Of a DNA stretch of 64,000 bases, positions 25,512 to 34,401 are shown in pieces. The notes under the pieces were generated by a model. That model was given only the letters and a program-made list of their open reading frames with translations, did not search any database and was not told the DNA's origin. Position 1 is the first letter of the stretch, and each line of letters begins with the position of its first letter. The position numbers and the translations under genes are program-made. The stretch is from Alphaproteobacteria bacterium. GTDB taxonomy: Bacteria > Myxococcota_A > UBA796 > GCA-2862545. The stretch lies in assembly GCA_020632885.1 (NCBI GenBank), contig JACKEQ010000003.1:563425-627424 (forward strand), read 5' to 3'.

Positions 25512-26858
25512 TCAGCTCGCCAGGCCCACATCGACGGCGATCGATCGCGCGGACTCCACGTCCACGAGGCTGAGGCCGGCGCCCTCGCACCACGCGAGCA
25601 CATCGTCGGGGCGACTCGCGGATGTGTCCCGCAGCGACCCCACCGCGACGCCCGCGTCGACGAGCACCCGCGCGAACGCCGCGAGACGCTCGGGCCACGT
25701 GCCGTACAGACGATCGGGCGGGACCCGCGCCGTGCGTAGGGAGAGGAGGAGCGCCCGGTCGTCCGTGACGGCCAGTACCCGTCCGTCCCCCAGCACCCCG
25801 GCCGCCAGGACCTGGCCGGGGAGCGCGGCCACCGCCGCCCACTCCCCACCCGCCCGGAACAGGCGGTAGGCCGTGTCGTCGAGGAGCACCGCCCGGCAGT
25901 CCGCAGCCGGGACGACCACCCCGGCCCCCGGGCCCTGCAGCGCGATCGGACGACCGGTGTCCTGCAGCCATCGTGGCGTGCACCAGCCGCGGTCCAGCGC
26001 CACCGCCGAACCCACCGGACCGTCTGTGCGCCCCGCCGTCCACCACCGCCGCCTCGCGTAGACCTCGACCCTCCCGTCCGCTCCGAGGTGCACCACCCGG
26101 TCACCCGCCGCGACCAGCTGCCCGAGCGGCGCGAGCGGATCCGGCACCGTCACCCACTCCCCCTCCACCCGCTCCCAGGTGCCGTCCCCCACCGCGAGCA
26201 GCGCCTGGTCCTCGAGCGCCACGACCTCCTCGCAGACCCCGGGGAGCTCCACGGGGTGCCACCCGCCGTCCACCAGCTCGAAGGTGCCGTCCAGACCGCG
26301 CGCCACGAGGTGCGGGCCGCTCACGAGCCGCTCCGTGGCGGCCGGGATCAGCATCGGGGTCCAGCCCCCGTCCCAGCGTGAGAGCCGCCCCTCCCCCACG
26401 GCCAGCAGCCCGCTCCGGTCGCGCGCGATGCCCGTCACGCGATGTGGGAGCGGCATCGGACGCACGAGCAGCTCGGGCGCGTCGGGCCCCACGCCCGCCT
26501 GGAGGACCCAGGGTCGTGGCTCGGCCTCCCCGCCCGGATGGCGGACCTCCGCCCCCTCGAGCCCACGGAGGACCTCCGGTGCGGGGGCCTCGAAGAGCAC
26601 CACCGGGAGCGCCCTGCCCACGGCGAACCGCGCCACGTCGGCCAGAGCGAGCGACGAGGGTGCCTGGAGGGCCGCCAGGTAGACCGCGGGCCCCAGACGG
26701 ACGATCAGCGCGCCCTGCCGCGCGCTCTCGTTCCAACCGCGGAGCCGACCTGCGACCTGACCCCAGCGCGCCTCGATGGCACGGGCCAGCTCGCCCTCCC
26801 ATGCGGTCCCCCACCAGAGCAGCACACCCTCGGTGAGCCCTGGCAGCTCAACCGACAT
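25512..26858 (-). CDS. Hypothetical protein with propeller-like repeats
   Basis: 448 residues without signal peptide or membrane segment. From about 170 on there are repeated units such as VTGIARDRSGLLAVGEGRLSR, LVAAGDRVVHLGADGRV and AAGVLGDGRVLAVTDDRALL, resembling the blades of a propeller that tracks per-item values. The N-terminus (ELPGLTEGVLLWWGTAWEGE) is unfamiliar. It is the last of four genes that overlap each other by 4-11 bp, so it is surely translated from the same mRNA as 26848-28876. ATG 26858 lies inside the end of the upstream gene. Confidence 0.65.
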   Translation of the reverse strand: MSVELPGLTEGVLLWWGTAWEGELARAIEARWGQVAGRLRGWNESARQGALIVRLGPAVYLAALQAPSSLALADVARFAVGRALPVVLFEAPAPEVLRGLEGAEVRHPGGEAEPRPWVLQAGVGPDAPELLVRPMPLPHRVTGIARDRSGLLAVGEGRLSRWDGGWTPMLIPAATERLVSGPHLVARGLDGTFELVDGGWHPVELPGVCEEVVALEDQALLAVGDGTWERVEGEWVTVPDPLAPLGQLVAAGDRVVHLGADGRVEVYARRRWWTAGRTDGPVGSAVALDRGWCTPRWLQDTGRPIALQGPGAGVVVPAADCRAVLLDDTAYRLFRAGGEWAAVAALPGQVLAAGVLGDGRVLAVTDDRALLLSLRTARVPPDRLYGTWPERLAAFARVLVDAGVAVGSLRDTSASRPDDVLAWCEGAGLSLVDVESARSIAVDVGLAS

Positions 26859-27300
26859 CGAAGAAGAACGCGCCGGCCTCCCCGTCGAGCGCGAAGGTGG
26901 CCCGGATGTCGCCGCCGAAGCGCAGGCACGCGCCCGCACCCCCGACGAAACCCTCGAACCACGCGAGGGCCTGCTCGGCGGCCTCGCATCCCTGGTCGGC
27001 CACGAGCCCGCGGGCGATCTTCAGGGCCTCCGCACGGCTGCAACGGACCCAGGGGCCACGCTCGTACTCCGCGAACCAGGACGACTCCGGCATCTGCTCG
27101 CAGAGCAGGTCGTCGACGAGCAGAGCGCGCACCTGGTCCGCGCTCACGGCGTCCCGCGACCTCCGCCAGGCGTCCACCGCCTCCGCCATGCGCTGCTGAC
27201 CGGGTCGACCCGCTGGATCCGACCGATCGTCCAGCCGCGCGGCCTTGCACCACGCGTCACCATCGAACCAGAGGCCCTGCACGTCCTCGAGGCTGCTCAC
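26848..27300 (-). CDS. Hypothetical protein in coupled four-gene operon
   Basis: 150 residues, acidic and mostly helical (AVDAWRRSRDAVSADQVRAL, SRAEALKIARGLV), ending in a beta stretch (ACLRFGGDIRATFALDG). The start is the GTG at 27300, which overlaps the stop of the preceding gene as GTGA; sequence upstream of it in frame is not coding. No family recognised. The high Trp content and two short Cys-containing motifs (DLLCEQMP, ADQGCEA) are the only notable features. Confidence 0.65.
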   Translation of the reverse strand: MSSLEDVQGLWFDGDAWCKAARLDDRSDPAGRPGQQRMAEAVDAWRRSRDAVSADQVRALLVDDLLCEQMPESSWFAEYERGPWVRCSRAEALKIARGLVADQGCEAAEQALAWFEGFVGGAGACLRFGGDIRATFALDGEAGAFFFDVG

Positions 27301-27650
27301 AACCACACTCCATGAATCACGAGGGCCCAGCCCCCCGCCGATGCCAGCAACATGCCCGATCCCACGGCGAACAGCCCGTCGTGACGGGGCTCCCCGCGGT
27401 CCCGGGCCCTTTGGATGCGACGGAGGCCGAGGCCCCCCAGCGCCGCGCCGAGGGACAGCGCGCCGAGCGGGATGGCCACCACGGCCGCCGCGAGGGCACC
27501 GTCCTCCCGGAACACCGCCTTCACACCGACCGTCTCCGCCAGTGGCTCCAGGAACACCCAGCGCAGGGTGTTGCCCGAGCACCCTCCGTCGTCGGGCACG
27601 ACGGCGAGCCCGAGAGCGAGCACCAGGCCCATCAGGGCGAGCGGCTTCAC
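27297..27650 (-). CDS. Small two-to-three-pass membrane protein
   Basis: 117 residues with hydrophobic segments at about 3-18, 50-75 (LAAAVVAIPLGALSLGAALGG) and 93-115. The first could be a signal peptide or anchor. GTG 27650 is preceded by GGGAGGG and overlaps the stop of the upstream gene by 4 bp; its own stop overlaps the next start. Possibly a membrane anchor for the soluble products of the same operon (inference). Confidence 0.62.
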   Translation of the reverse strand: MKPLALMGLVLALGLAVVPDDGGCSGNTLRWVFLEPLAETVGVKAVFREDGALAAAVVAIPLGALSLGAALGGLGLRRIQRARDRGEPRHDGLFAVGSGMLLASAGGWALVIHGVWL

Positions 27651-28876
27651 GTGCCCTCCCGCTTGAGCCGGACGTCCACCCAGCCGCGGAGCATCTGACC
27701 GCGCAGCACCAGGCGCTCACCGGTCTGCTGCCAGGCCCAGGGGCTGTCGGTCATCGCCTGGATCCAGGCCCCGATGCCGAACCCGCGGGACGGCAGGCGG
27801 TAGCTCGAGGCCGTGCGGCCGTGCACCGTGAGCTGGCTGTCGTCGAGCCCCTCGAACTTGAGCCGATGGGGCGCCGCCACAGACCAGCGGCCCCGCGTGA
27901 TGCCCGACGTGCCGACCTCTTCGGCCATGCGGACCGCGGCGAGCGGACCCACGAAGGCGTCCGCGAAGGTGAGCTGGATCCGCCCGGCGCTGTCGAGCTC
28001 CATGGAGACCCCGCGGGCGCCCATCACCTGCCCGAAGCCCTCGGCGCTCGTGACCACCCAGCGACCGGTGGGCCCCCCCGAGAGCGGCCGGAGCTCGACC
28101 ACACCGCCGGTGGACGCGGCCAACGTGCGGTGCGGGAGGTTGGCGACGGCCCAGGGATCGCCCAGCGTGCCGGGCCCGATCACCTCGATCAGCCCGCCGC
28201 GCCGGTGGGGCGGGACCTGGAGGGGCTGCCAGCGCCAGGCGTCGATCGCACAGGGGATGTCGAGCACCCCGACCCGCTCGACCGGGATCGGCAGGAGGGC
28301 CGCGGCGCCGGCCGGATCCATGACCCAGCGCCCGACCTCCAGCCACTCCTGGGGCGACACCACCCCGCCGTCGATGAGGTCGCGCACCCGGTGCCAAGGG
28401 TCGACGCCACGCGCGCGCCACGCCTTCATGGCCGCCACGCCGCAGCGCGGCTCGAGGCCCGGCGCGCCGGACTGGATGGCCCGGAGGACCCCCGGGAGAC
28501 CCCACTCCAGCGCGGGCGCCACGGTGTCCACCATCTCCATCGCGAGCCCGACCCAGCGCCAGTCCTCGACGCGGTGGGTGTCGACCGCGGCCTCGATGCA
28601 GGAGACGGCGGCCTCCTCGAGGATCTCGCCGGCAGCGCGACGCCAGCGATCGAGGGGCGGGAGGCCGTCCTCGGGCTCGTCGGGATGCGAGATCCCCGGC
28701 CCCTCGAGGGCGTTGGAGAGCACGAGCACGTCGCCACGGCGCGTGGAATAGCCCCCGGTGGGCCCGACCGTGACGTGCAACGGCGAGCCCTCGGGCAGCA
28801 GGGACGCGCCGGTGTCGAGGATCTCCCGGACCGGCGCGAGAAGGACGCTGGCTCGTGGATCGAGGGTGATCTTCAA
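27647..28876 (-). CDS. Hypothetical protein heading coupled operon
   Basis: 409 residues, no signal peptide. Stretches such as VRDLIDGGVVSPQEWLEVGR, PLDRWRRAAGEILEEA and VVELRPLSGGPTGRW show a mixed alpha/beta protein but no known motif. The start is TTG at 28876 with GGAG six bases upstream; no ATG or GTG lies near. It overlaps the next gene by 4 bp and faces pheS across 74 bp. The four genes from here to 25512 form one translationally coupled unit of unknown purpose. Confidence 0.65.
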   Translation of the reverse strand: MKITLDPRASVLLAPVREILDTGASLLPEGSPLHVTVGPTGGYSTRRGDVLVLSNALEGPGISHPDEPEDGLPPLDRWRRAAGEILEEAAVSCIEAAVDTHRVEDWRWVGLAMEMVDTVAPALEWGLPGVLRAIQSGAPGLEPRCGVAAMKAWRARGVDPWHRVRDLIDGGVVSPQEWLEVGRWVMDPAGAAALLPIPVERVGVLDIPCAIDAWRWQPLQVPPHRRGGLIEVIGPGTLGDPWAVANLPHRTLAASTGGVVELRPLSGGPTGRWVVTSAEGFGQVMGARGVSMELDSAGRIQLTFADAFVGPLAAVRMAEEVGTSGITRGRWSVAAPHRLKFEGLDDSQLTVHGRTASSYRLPSRGFGIGAWIQAMTDSPWAWQQTGERLVLRGQMLRGWVDVRLKREGT

Positions 28877-28950
28877 CGGCGTCTCCGCACGGGCAGTCTA
28901 ATCCGTACCTGCGCCAGCGGTGTTAGGCACCCCGACCGCCAGGAGGCACG

Positions 28951-30006
28951 ATGTCCACGCCCGACGCAGGGTCGATCCTCGCCGCGTTCCGCGCCGAGCT
29001 CGCCACCGTCGACAGCCCCGAGGCCCTCGAGGACCTCGCCCGTCGCCACACCGGGAAGAAGAGCGCCGTGAAGGCCCTGCTGAAGGGCCTCCGCGACGTC
29101 GACCCCGCCGAGCGGCCCGCCGTGGCGGCCGCGATCAACGAGACCGCCGCGACCATCGAGGCGGAGGTGGAGGCCGCCCGCGAGCGCATCGACGCCATCG
29201 CCCTCGAGGCCGCCGTCGCCGCGGAGTGGATGGACCTCTCGATGCCCGGCACGCTCATGGAGCGCGGCGCGCGGCACCCCCTCGTCGAGGTGGAGGACCG
29301 CTGCCTGGCCGTGCTCGCCCGCCTCGGCTTCGAGGTCGTGGACGGCCCGGAGGTCGAGCATCCCTTCTACAACTTCGACGCGCTGAACATCCCGGAGCAC
29401 CACCCCGCCCGCGACATGCAGGACACCTTCTGGGTCGACGGCGGCTGGTGCCTGCGCAGCCACACCACCACGGTGCAGGCGCGGGTGTTGGAGTCGCGTC
29501 CGGAGCTCCCGATCCGCGTGGCCAGCCGGGGCCGCGTGTACCGGAACGAGGCGGTGGACGCGACCCACGGCGCCATGTTCCACCAGCTCGAGGGCTTCTG
29601 GCTCGACAGGGGGCTGACGTTCGCGCACCTCAAGGGCGTGCTGGCCTTCGTGGCCCGCTCGCTCTACGGAGACCGCCGGATCCGCTTCAAGCCCAAGTTC
29701 TACCCGTACACGGAGCCGAGCGTCGGCGTCGATCTCGCGTGCGGGAACTGCGACGGGTCGGGCCTCTCGGCCACCGGCTCGTGCGAGGCCTGCCACGGCG
29801 CGGGCTGGGTGACGATCCTCGGCGCGGGCATGGTGCACCCGAAGGTGCTGCGCCAGTTCGGCTACGACCCCGCCGAGGTCACCGGCATCGCCTTCGGGCT
29901 CGGGACCACCCGGATGGCCGCCCAGAAGACGGGCGCCACGAAGGTCCGCAACCTCTACGGACAGGACATGCGCACCATGCGCACGCTGAAGCGGGGTGCC
30001 TCGTGA
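28951..30006 (+). CDS. pheS: Phenylalanyl-tRNA synthetase alpha subunit
   Basis: 351 residues, normal for PheS. It forms the catalytic part of the alpha2-beta2 enzyme. An N-terminal coiled-coil arm (1-90) is followed by class II motifs: GARHPLVEVEDRCL, VYRNEAVDATHGAMFHQLEG and the motif 3 region GIAFGLGTTRMA. Before GAGMVHPKVL there is a four-cysteine insertion (C264, C267, C278, C281; CGNCDGSG and CEACHGAG) that looks like a zinc knuckle; such variants are known in several phyla. AGGAGG precedes the ATG. The stop overlaps the GTG of pheT. Confidence 0.97.
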   Translation: MSTPDAGSILAAFRAELATVDSPEALEDLARRHTGKKSAVKALLKGLRDVDPAERPAVAAAINETAATIEAEVEAARERIDAIALEAAVAAEWMDLSMPGTLMERGARHPLVEVEDRCLAVLARLGFEVVDGPEVEHPFYNFDALNIPEHHPARDMQDTFWVDGGWCLRSHTTTVQARVLESRPELPIRVASRGRVYRNEAVDATHGAMFHQLEGFWLDRGLTFAHLKGVLAFVARSLYGDRRIRFKPKFYPYTEPSVGVDLACGNCDGSGLSATGSCEACHGAGWVTILGAGMVHPKVLRQFGYDPAEVTGIAFGLGTTRMAAQKTGATKVRNLYGQDMRTMRTLKRGAS

Positions 30007-32087
30007 AGATCGCGCGCGACGTGCTGGAGCGGTTCACCGACCTCCCCAGCGACAACCGGGAGCTCCGCCTGCTGCTCGACGACGTCGGCATCGAGGTGAA
30101 GCGCGTGGACGACACGTCCGGGCCGCTCACGTTCACCGTGGAGCTGCTCGCCAACCGGGGTGACCACCACTCCTACCGGGGCGTGGCCCGCGAGATCACC
30201 GGCCGCACGGGCCTCCCGCTGCGCGATGTGCCCGTGGCGCACCTCGACACGACCCACGGCGCGTGGCCGGTGTCCTGTCACTCCGACAAGGTGCTCGGCT
30301 ACAGCGCGACGCTGCTCGTGCGCGAGGGCGAGGGTTCCTTCGACGCGGAGACGCTCCGTCCCCTCGAGGCGGCCGGCATCCACAGCATCAGCGCGCCCGT
30401 GGACGCGACGAACCTCGTGAACCACGAGATCGGCCAGCCCACGCACGTCTTCGACGCCGACCGGGTCGACGGCGCCATCGTGCTCCGCGAGAGCCGTCCG
30501 GGTGAGACCGCCTGGCCGCTGTTCACCGAGGGTCCCCTCGAGATCCCCTCCGGCACCCTGGTCGTGGCGGACTCCAGCAAGATCCTCGCCATCGCGGGCG
30601 TGATCGGCTGCGAGGACAGCAAGGCCACCGAAGCGAGCACCCGCATCGTGCTCGAGAGCGCCACCTTCGACCCCGTGGCCGTCCGCAAGGCCAGCCGGGC
30701 CCTCGACATCGCCACGGACTCCAGCGCGCGGTTCGAGCGGGGCGCGGACCCCGAGCTCGCGCTCGTCGGCGCGGGGCGTGTGGTGCACCTCCTGGAGACC
30801 GTCGGTTGGCGGCGCGAGGGCGGGACGTCGATGGTGGGCACCTGGCGGGACCCCCGCCGCGAGATCACCATCACCACGGAGGCCACGGCGGCCTTCCTCG
30901 AGCTGCCCCTGGGCACGATCGAGATCGCCGATCGTCTCGACCGGTACGGGTTCACGAGCCGTCTGGACGGGTCCACCCTCCACGTGACGGTCCCTTCCTG
31001 GAGGCTCTGGGACGTCGAGGACCCCGCCGACCTCTACGAGGAGCTCGCCAAGAGCGTGGGCTACGAGCGCATCCCGGTGTCGCTGCCGCCCGTCGACATG
31101 GGCGCGCTGCCGAGCCCCGCGCAGGTCGCGCGGCGCACCGTGGACGACGTGCTCGCGGGTGCGGGGTTCTACGAGGTCATCACGGACGGCTTCTACGGGC
31201 GCCAGGTGCTCGAGGCCCTCGGCGTGGACGAGGCGCACCCGCTGTTCCCCCACGTCCAGACGCTCAACGCGGTGGACCGGGCGTACTCGTACCTGAAGAA
31301 CAACGGGCTCGGGCAGGCCGTGATGGCCGTGGCGGCCAACGCCTCCATGCGCGTGTCCGACGTGAAGATCTACGAGTGGACGCGCACCTTCCATCCCCTC
31401 CCGGGCGAAGCGAGCCGCACCCGGGCGCCCTGCACCGAGCGGAGCCTGCTCTGGGGCATCTGCTGCGGGAAGGCCCACCCGGGCTCGTGGTCCGACCGGG
31501 GCGGTGACGCCGACGGCATGTTCCTCAAGGGCCTGATCGAGGAGCTCGCGGCCGAGCTCTCCCTCGATCTCATCACGGCTCCCGCGAGCGACGCGGACCC
31601 CGTCACGCCCCTCCTGCACCCCGGGCGTCGCGTGTCCCTCGAGGTCGACGGCCAGCGCGTCGGCCTGATGGGCGAGGTGCATCCGGCCATCTGCAAGCGC
31701 CTGAAGCTGAAGAAGGCGCGCCCCTGGTACTTCGAGATCACGGCAGAGGCGCTGTTCGAGCAGGGGCCGCGCCCGCCGTTCGTGGACCCGCCCGGCACGC
31801 ACCCCATCGAGCGCACCCTCGCCTTCGGGCTGCCCCAGGGCGTCGAGGCGGACTCGATCCGCGCGTTCCTCCATGCCTGCGGGCCCACCTGGCTGGAGCG
31901 CGTGTCCATCGTCGATCGCTTCGACACAACGGACGCACAGGGCGCCCCGCTGCGGTCGATCACGTACGCGCTGCGCTTCGACAACACCACGCAGGACCGG
32001 AGTGCCACGGACGTGAACGAGACGGTCGACCGCCTGGTGGCCGCGGTGCACGACCAGTTCGGGAGCGCCGGGGTCGCGCAGCGCTGA
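30003..32087 (+). CDS. pheT: Phenylalanyl-tRNA synthetase beta subunit lacking the EMAP/OB domain
   Basis: 694 residues against about 795 in E. coli. The B1 start (IEVKRVDD) runs straight into VELLANRGDHHSYRGVAREI, so the ~110-residue EMAP-like OB fold normally inserted there is missing. The remaining parts are present: the B3/B4 editing region (VDATNLVNHEIGQPTHVFD), B5, the catalytic-like core (SARFERGADPEL), and the C-terminal FDX-ACB anticodon-binding domain (SITYALRFDN, VNETVDRLV). The GTG at 30003 overlaps the pheS stop. The 3' end overlaps the next ATG by one base (TGATG). Confidence 0.94.
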   Translation: MKIARDVLERFTDLPSDNRELRLLLDDVGIEVKRVDDTSGPLTFTVELLANRGDHHSYRGVAREITGRTGLPLRDVPVAHLDTTHGAWPVSCHSDKVLGYSATLLVREGEGSFDAETLRPLEAAGIHSISAPVDATNLVNHEIGQPTHVFDADRVDGAIVLRESRPGETAWPLFTEGPLEIPSGTLVVADSSKILAIAGVIGCEDSKATEASTRIVLESATFDPVAVRKASRALDIATDSSARFERGADPELALVGAGRVVHLLETVGWRREGGTSMVGTWRDPRREITITTEATAAFLELPLGTIEIADRLDRYGFTSRLDGSTLHVTVPSWRLWDVEDPADLYEELAKSVGYERIPVSLPPVDMGALPSPAQVARRTVDDVLAGAGFYEVITDGFYGRQVLEALGVDEAHPLFPHVQTLNAVDRAYSYLKNNGLGQAVMAVAANASMRVSDVKIYEWTRTFHPLPGEASRTRAPCTERSLLWGICCGKAHPGSWSDRGGDADGMFLKGLIEELAAELSLDLITAPASDADPVTPLLHPGRRVSLEVDGQRVGLMGEVHPAICKRLKLKKARPWYFEITAEALFEQGPRPPFVDPPGTHPIERTLAFGLPQGVEADSIRAFLHACGPTWLERVSIVDRFDTTDAQGAPLRSITYALRFDNTTQDRSATDVNETVDRLVAAVHDQFGSAGVAQR

Positions 32088-33253
32088 TGCTCTTCGACCC
32101 CGAGCGGCACGTCCCCGTCACCCTGGATCCCCTCGACGATGCCGGTCTGGCGTCGTCGATCCGGGAGCTCGTCGTCCCCATGCTGCGCGAGCGGCTCCCG
32201 GACGGCACCTGGCCGGTGCATCCCCTCGACGACGAGGGGCGCGAGCTGCACCCGATGCACAACGTGTACTTCGGGGCTGCGGGTGTCGTCTGGACGCTCC
32301 GGGAGCTCGCGGCCCGCGGGCACCTCCCGGAGGTCGACCTCGACCCGCACGCGCACGTCGCGGCCTTTCCAGGCCTGTCGGATCCGCCGGAGCCCTGGTG
32401 GTTCACGGGTCGGTCCGGGGTGCGCGCCGTGGCCCTGGAGGCCCGCTGGGACGACGGTGTGGCGGACGCACTCGCGCGCGACATCGCGCTGAACGCCCAC
32501 CACCCGAGCCGGGAGGTGTTCGTCGGGGCTCCGGGGACGATGCTGGCGTCGCGGTTCGTCGCGCGGTTCGCGCCGGACCCGGCGCGCTGGCGGGCGCTCT
32601 GGGAGGCGGACGCCGCCCGGTTGCTCGAACAGCGCGGCCCGGACGGGCTCTGGGAGCAGGATCTGTACGGCCGGAAGCGCACGATGCTCGGCGCGGGACA
32701 CGGCTTCGCGGGGAACGTGGCGTCTTTGCTGGCCGGACGGGAGTGGCTGGCGCCGGACGTGCTGGCCGACGTGGTGGCGTCGGCGACCGACGTGCTCGAG
32801 CGGCACGCGGTCCACGAGGAGGGCCGGGTCTACTGGTGGCCCGAGATCGACGTACCGGACGGGAAGCTCCCGCTGGTGCAGTGGTGCCACGGCGCGCCGG
32901 GCATGGTGACGTCGTTCCGGCGAGCCCCGCGGGAGGCCCGTCTGGACGGGCTCCTCGTGGGGGCTGGCGAGGCGATCTGGGCCGCGGGGCCGGTGACGAA
33001 GGGCGGCGGGCTCTGCCACGGGACGGCCGGGAACGGCATGGCGTTCCTGGTGCTGCACGAGCGAACGGGCGACGCCCGCTGGATCGAGCGCGCCCGGGTG
33101 TTCGCGGCTCACGCTGTGGAGCAGGTCCACGCGCATCGGGACGAGCACGAGCTGTGCCGGACGTCGCTGTTCACCGGGGATGCAGGCGTGGCGTGGTTCC
33201 TGTCGTGCATCCTCGAGCAGGACGCGACGTTCCCGCTGGTGGACGTGGCGTAG
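32087..33253 (+). CDS. LanC-like zinc protein
   Basis: 388 residues with the double alpha-barrel repeats of lanthionine synthetase C-like proteins. The zinc ligands are in place: C267 in WCHGAPG and C310-H311 in LCHGTAGNG; a GHGFAG motif occurs at 204-209. LanC enzymes cyclise Cys onto dehydrated Ser/Thr; stand-alone LanC-like proteins in bacteria often lack a known partner. No LanB/LanM dehydratase, precursor peptide or exporter is nearby. The start overlaps the pheT stop (TGATG), so translation is coupled to pheST, an odd context that suggests a housekeeping or thiol-related role (inference). Confidence 0.88.
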   Translation: MLFDPERHVPVTLDPLDDAGLASSIRELVVPMLRERLPDGTWPVHPLDDEGRELHPMHNVYFGAAGVVWTLRELAARGHLPEVDLDPHAHVAAFPGLSDPPEPWWFTGRSGVRAVALEARWDDGVADALARDIALNAHHPSREVFVGAPGTMLASRFVARFAPDPARWRALWEADAARLLEQRGPDGLWEQDLYGRKRTMLGAGHGFAGNVASLLAGREWLAPDVLADVVASATDVLERHAVHEEGRVYWWPEIDVPDGKLPLVQWCHGAPGMVTSFRRAPREARLDGLLVGAGEAIWAAGPVTKGGGLCHGTAGNGMAFLVLHERTGDARWIERARVFAAHAVEQVHAHRDEHELCRTSLFTGDAGVAWFLSCILEQDATFPLVDVA

Positions 33254-33290
33254 GACGGAGGAGCGGAGTCATGGAGGGCCCGATTCTCTG

Positions 33291-33450
33291 AGCCCACCCT
33301 CTCCCCCGCTGCCACGGGGGTTATCGGGGTTTCGTCAGTCTGAGAAGAGGAAATCCAGGGGGAACCTCGTTCCTTCCGACAAGCCCACCCTCTCCCCCGC
33401 TGCCACGGGGGTTATCCAGGTTCCTCCGACCCGTGAAGAGGAAATCCCAG
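33291..33450. repeat. 91-bp tandem repeat with hairpins
   Basis: Two copies with period 91. Each starts with a 35-bp identical block (33291-33325 and 33382-33416) containing the hairpin CCCCCG-N6-CGGGGG, then a divergent stretch, then GAAGAGGAAATCC (33344-33356 and 33435-33447). It fills most of the 245-bp gene-free gap after the LanC-like gene. The hairpins could act as a terminator or RNA-processing site. Confidence 0.7.
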
Positions 33451-33498
33451 CCACCCGCAAGTCCGGCCAGACCGCCGGAGAAGCGGATAGCATGGACC

Positions 33499-34401
33499 AT
33501 GCTCACCCTCCTGCTGGCCTGCGCGCCGACGGCGCCCCCGCGTGGCCCCGCGCCGCCGCCCTCCAGCGGGCCCGTGCGCTTCGTGGCCATCGGCGACACC
33601 GGCAGGAACACCCCCGAGCAGACCGCCGTCGCAGCCGCCATGGGCCGCATCTGCGCCCACCGCACCTGCGACTTCGCGCTGCTGCTCGGCGACAACCTCT
33701 ACCCGAAGGGCATGGAGACCGACGACGACCCGCGCATGACGGCCGTGTTCACCGACGTCTACGGGGATCTCGGGCTCGAGTTCATGGCCGTCCTCGGCAA
33801 CCACGACTACGGCGGCGGTGAGGCCGTCCGCGCCCTCCGGCAGCTCCGGTTCGCCGCGAAGACCCCCACGTTCACGATGCCCGACCGGTACTACACGTTC
33901 GACCGGGGAGCCGCCTCGTTCTTCGCCCTCGACACCGACTGGGTGTTCTTCAACGGCGAGGAGGAACAGGCCGCCTGGCTCGACACGAAGCTCGCGGCCT
34001 CCGACGCCCGCTGGAAGGTCGCGTTCGGCCACCACCCCTGGCGCAGCAACGGAAAGCACGGGAACGCCGGGACGTACGAAGGCTGGGGCTGGGTGCCCTA
34101 CGTCTCGGGCAACGCGCTTCGCAGGCTGTTCGAGGGCCACGTGCGCGCGGCGGATCTCTACGTCTCGGGGCACGACCACAACCTCCAGGTCATGCGCCAC
34201 GAGGGCGTGCCGCTCGTGGTGTCGGGAGGCGGTTCGTCCGCGCGGGGCTTCGAGGACCGCGGCAACCCGCTGGACCTCGGGTTCGCGGTGCCGGGCTTCG
34301 CGTGGATCGAGCTCGACGAGGTCCTGAAGGTCGCGCTCTACGACGAGAACGGCACGCTCCTGGGCGAACAGACGTACCCGCACCCCCGGGAGGTGCCGTG
34401 A
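33499..34401 (+). CDS. Lipoprotein metallophosphatase (purple-acid-phosphatase-like)
   Basis: 300 residues. Extremely short lipoprotein signal (MLTLLLAC), Pro-rich linker, then the calcineurin-like phosphoesterase metal motifs in order: AIGDTG, LLGDNLY, GNHDY, GHHPW and SGHDHNLQ, which supply the Asp/Asn/His ligands of the dinuclear centre. The arrangement fits secreted acid phosphatases. ATG 33499 is preceded by TAGCAT five bases upstream and has no ribosome site, suggesting a leaderless transcript. The stop overlaps the GTG of the giant lipoprotein gene. Confidence 0.9.
   Translation: MLTLLLACAPTAPPRGPAPPPSSGPVRFVAIGDTGRNTPEQTAVAAAMGRICAHRTCDFALLLGDNLYPKGMETDDDPRMTAVFTDVYGDLGLEFMAVLGNHDYGGGEAVRALRQLRFAAKTPTFTMPDRYYTFDRGAASFFALDTDWVFFNGEEEQAAWLDTKLAASDARWKVAFGHHPWRSNGKHGNAGTYEGWGWVPYVSGNALRRLFEGHVRAADLYVSGHDHNLQVMRHEGVPLVVSGGGSSARGFEDRGNPLDLGFAVPGFAWIELDEVLKVALYDENGTLLGEQTYPHPREVP

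Noticed and set aside
28877..28950. T-box or other riboswitch before pheS (and before ileS at 18399-18481)
   Set aside because: The leaders are only 74 and 83 bp, with no T-box consensus or antiterminator visible.
32087..33253. Lantibiotic biosynthesis cluster
   Set aside because: No dehydratase, precursor or transporter near the LanC-like gene; the neighbours are pheT and a repeat region.
33291..33450. CRISPR array
   Set aside because: Only two repeats, period 91 with a second conserved block inside the would-be spacer, and no cas genes in the window.
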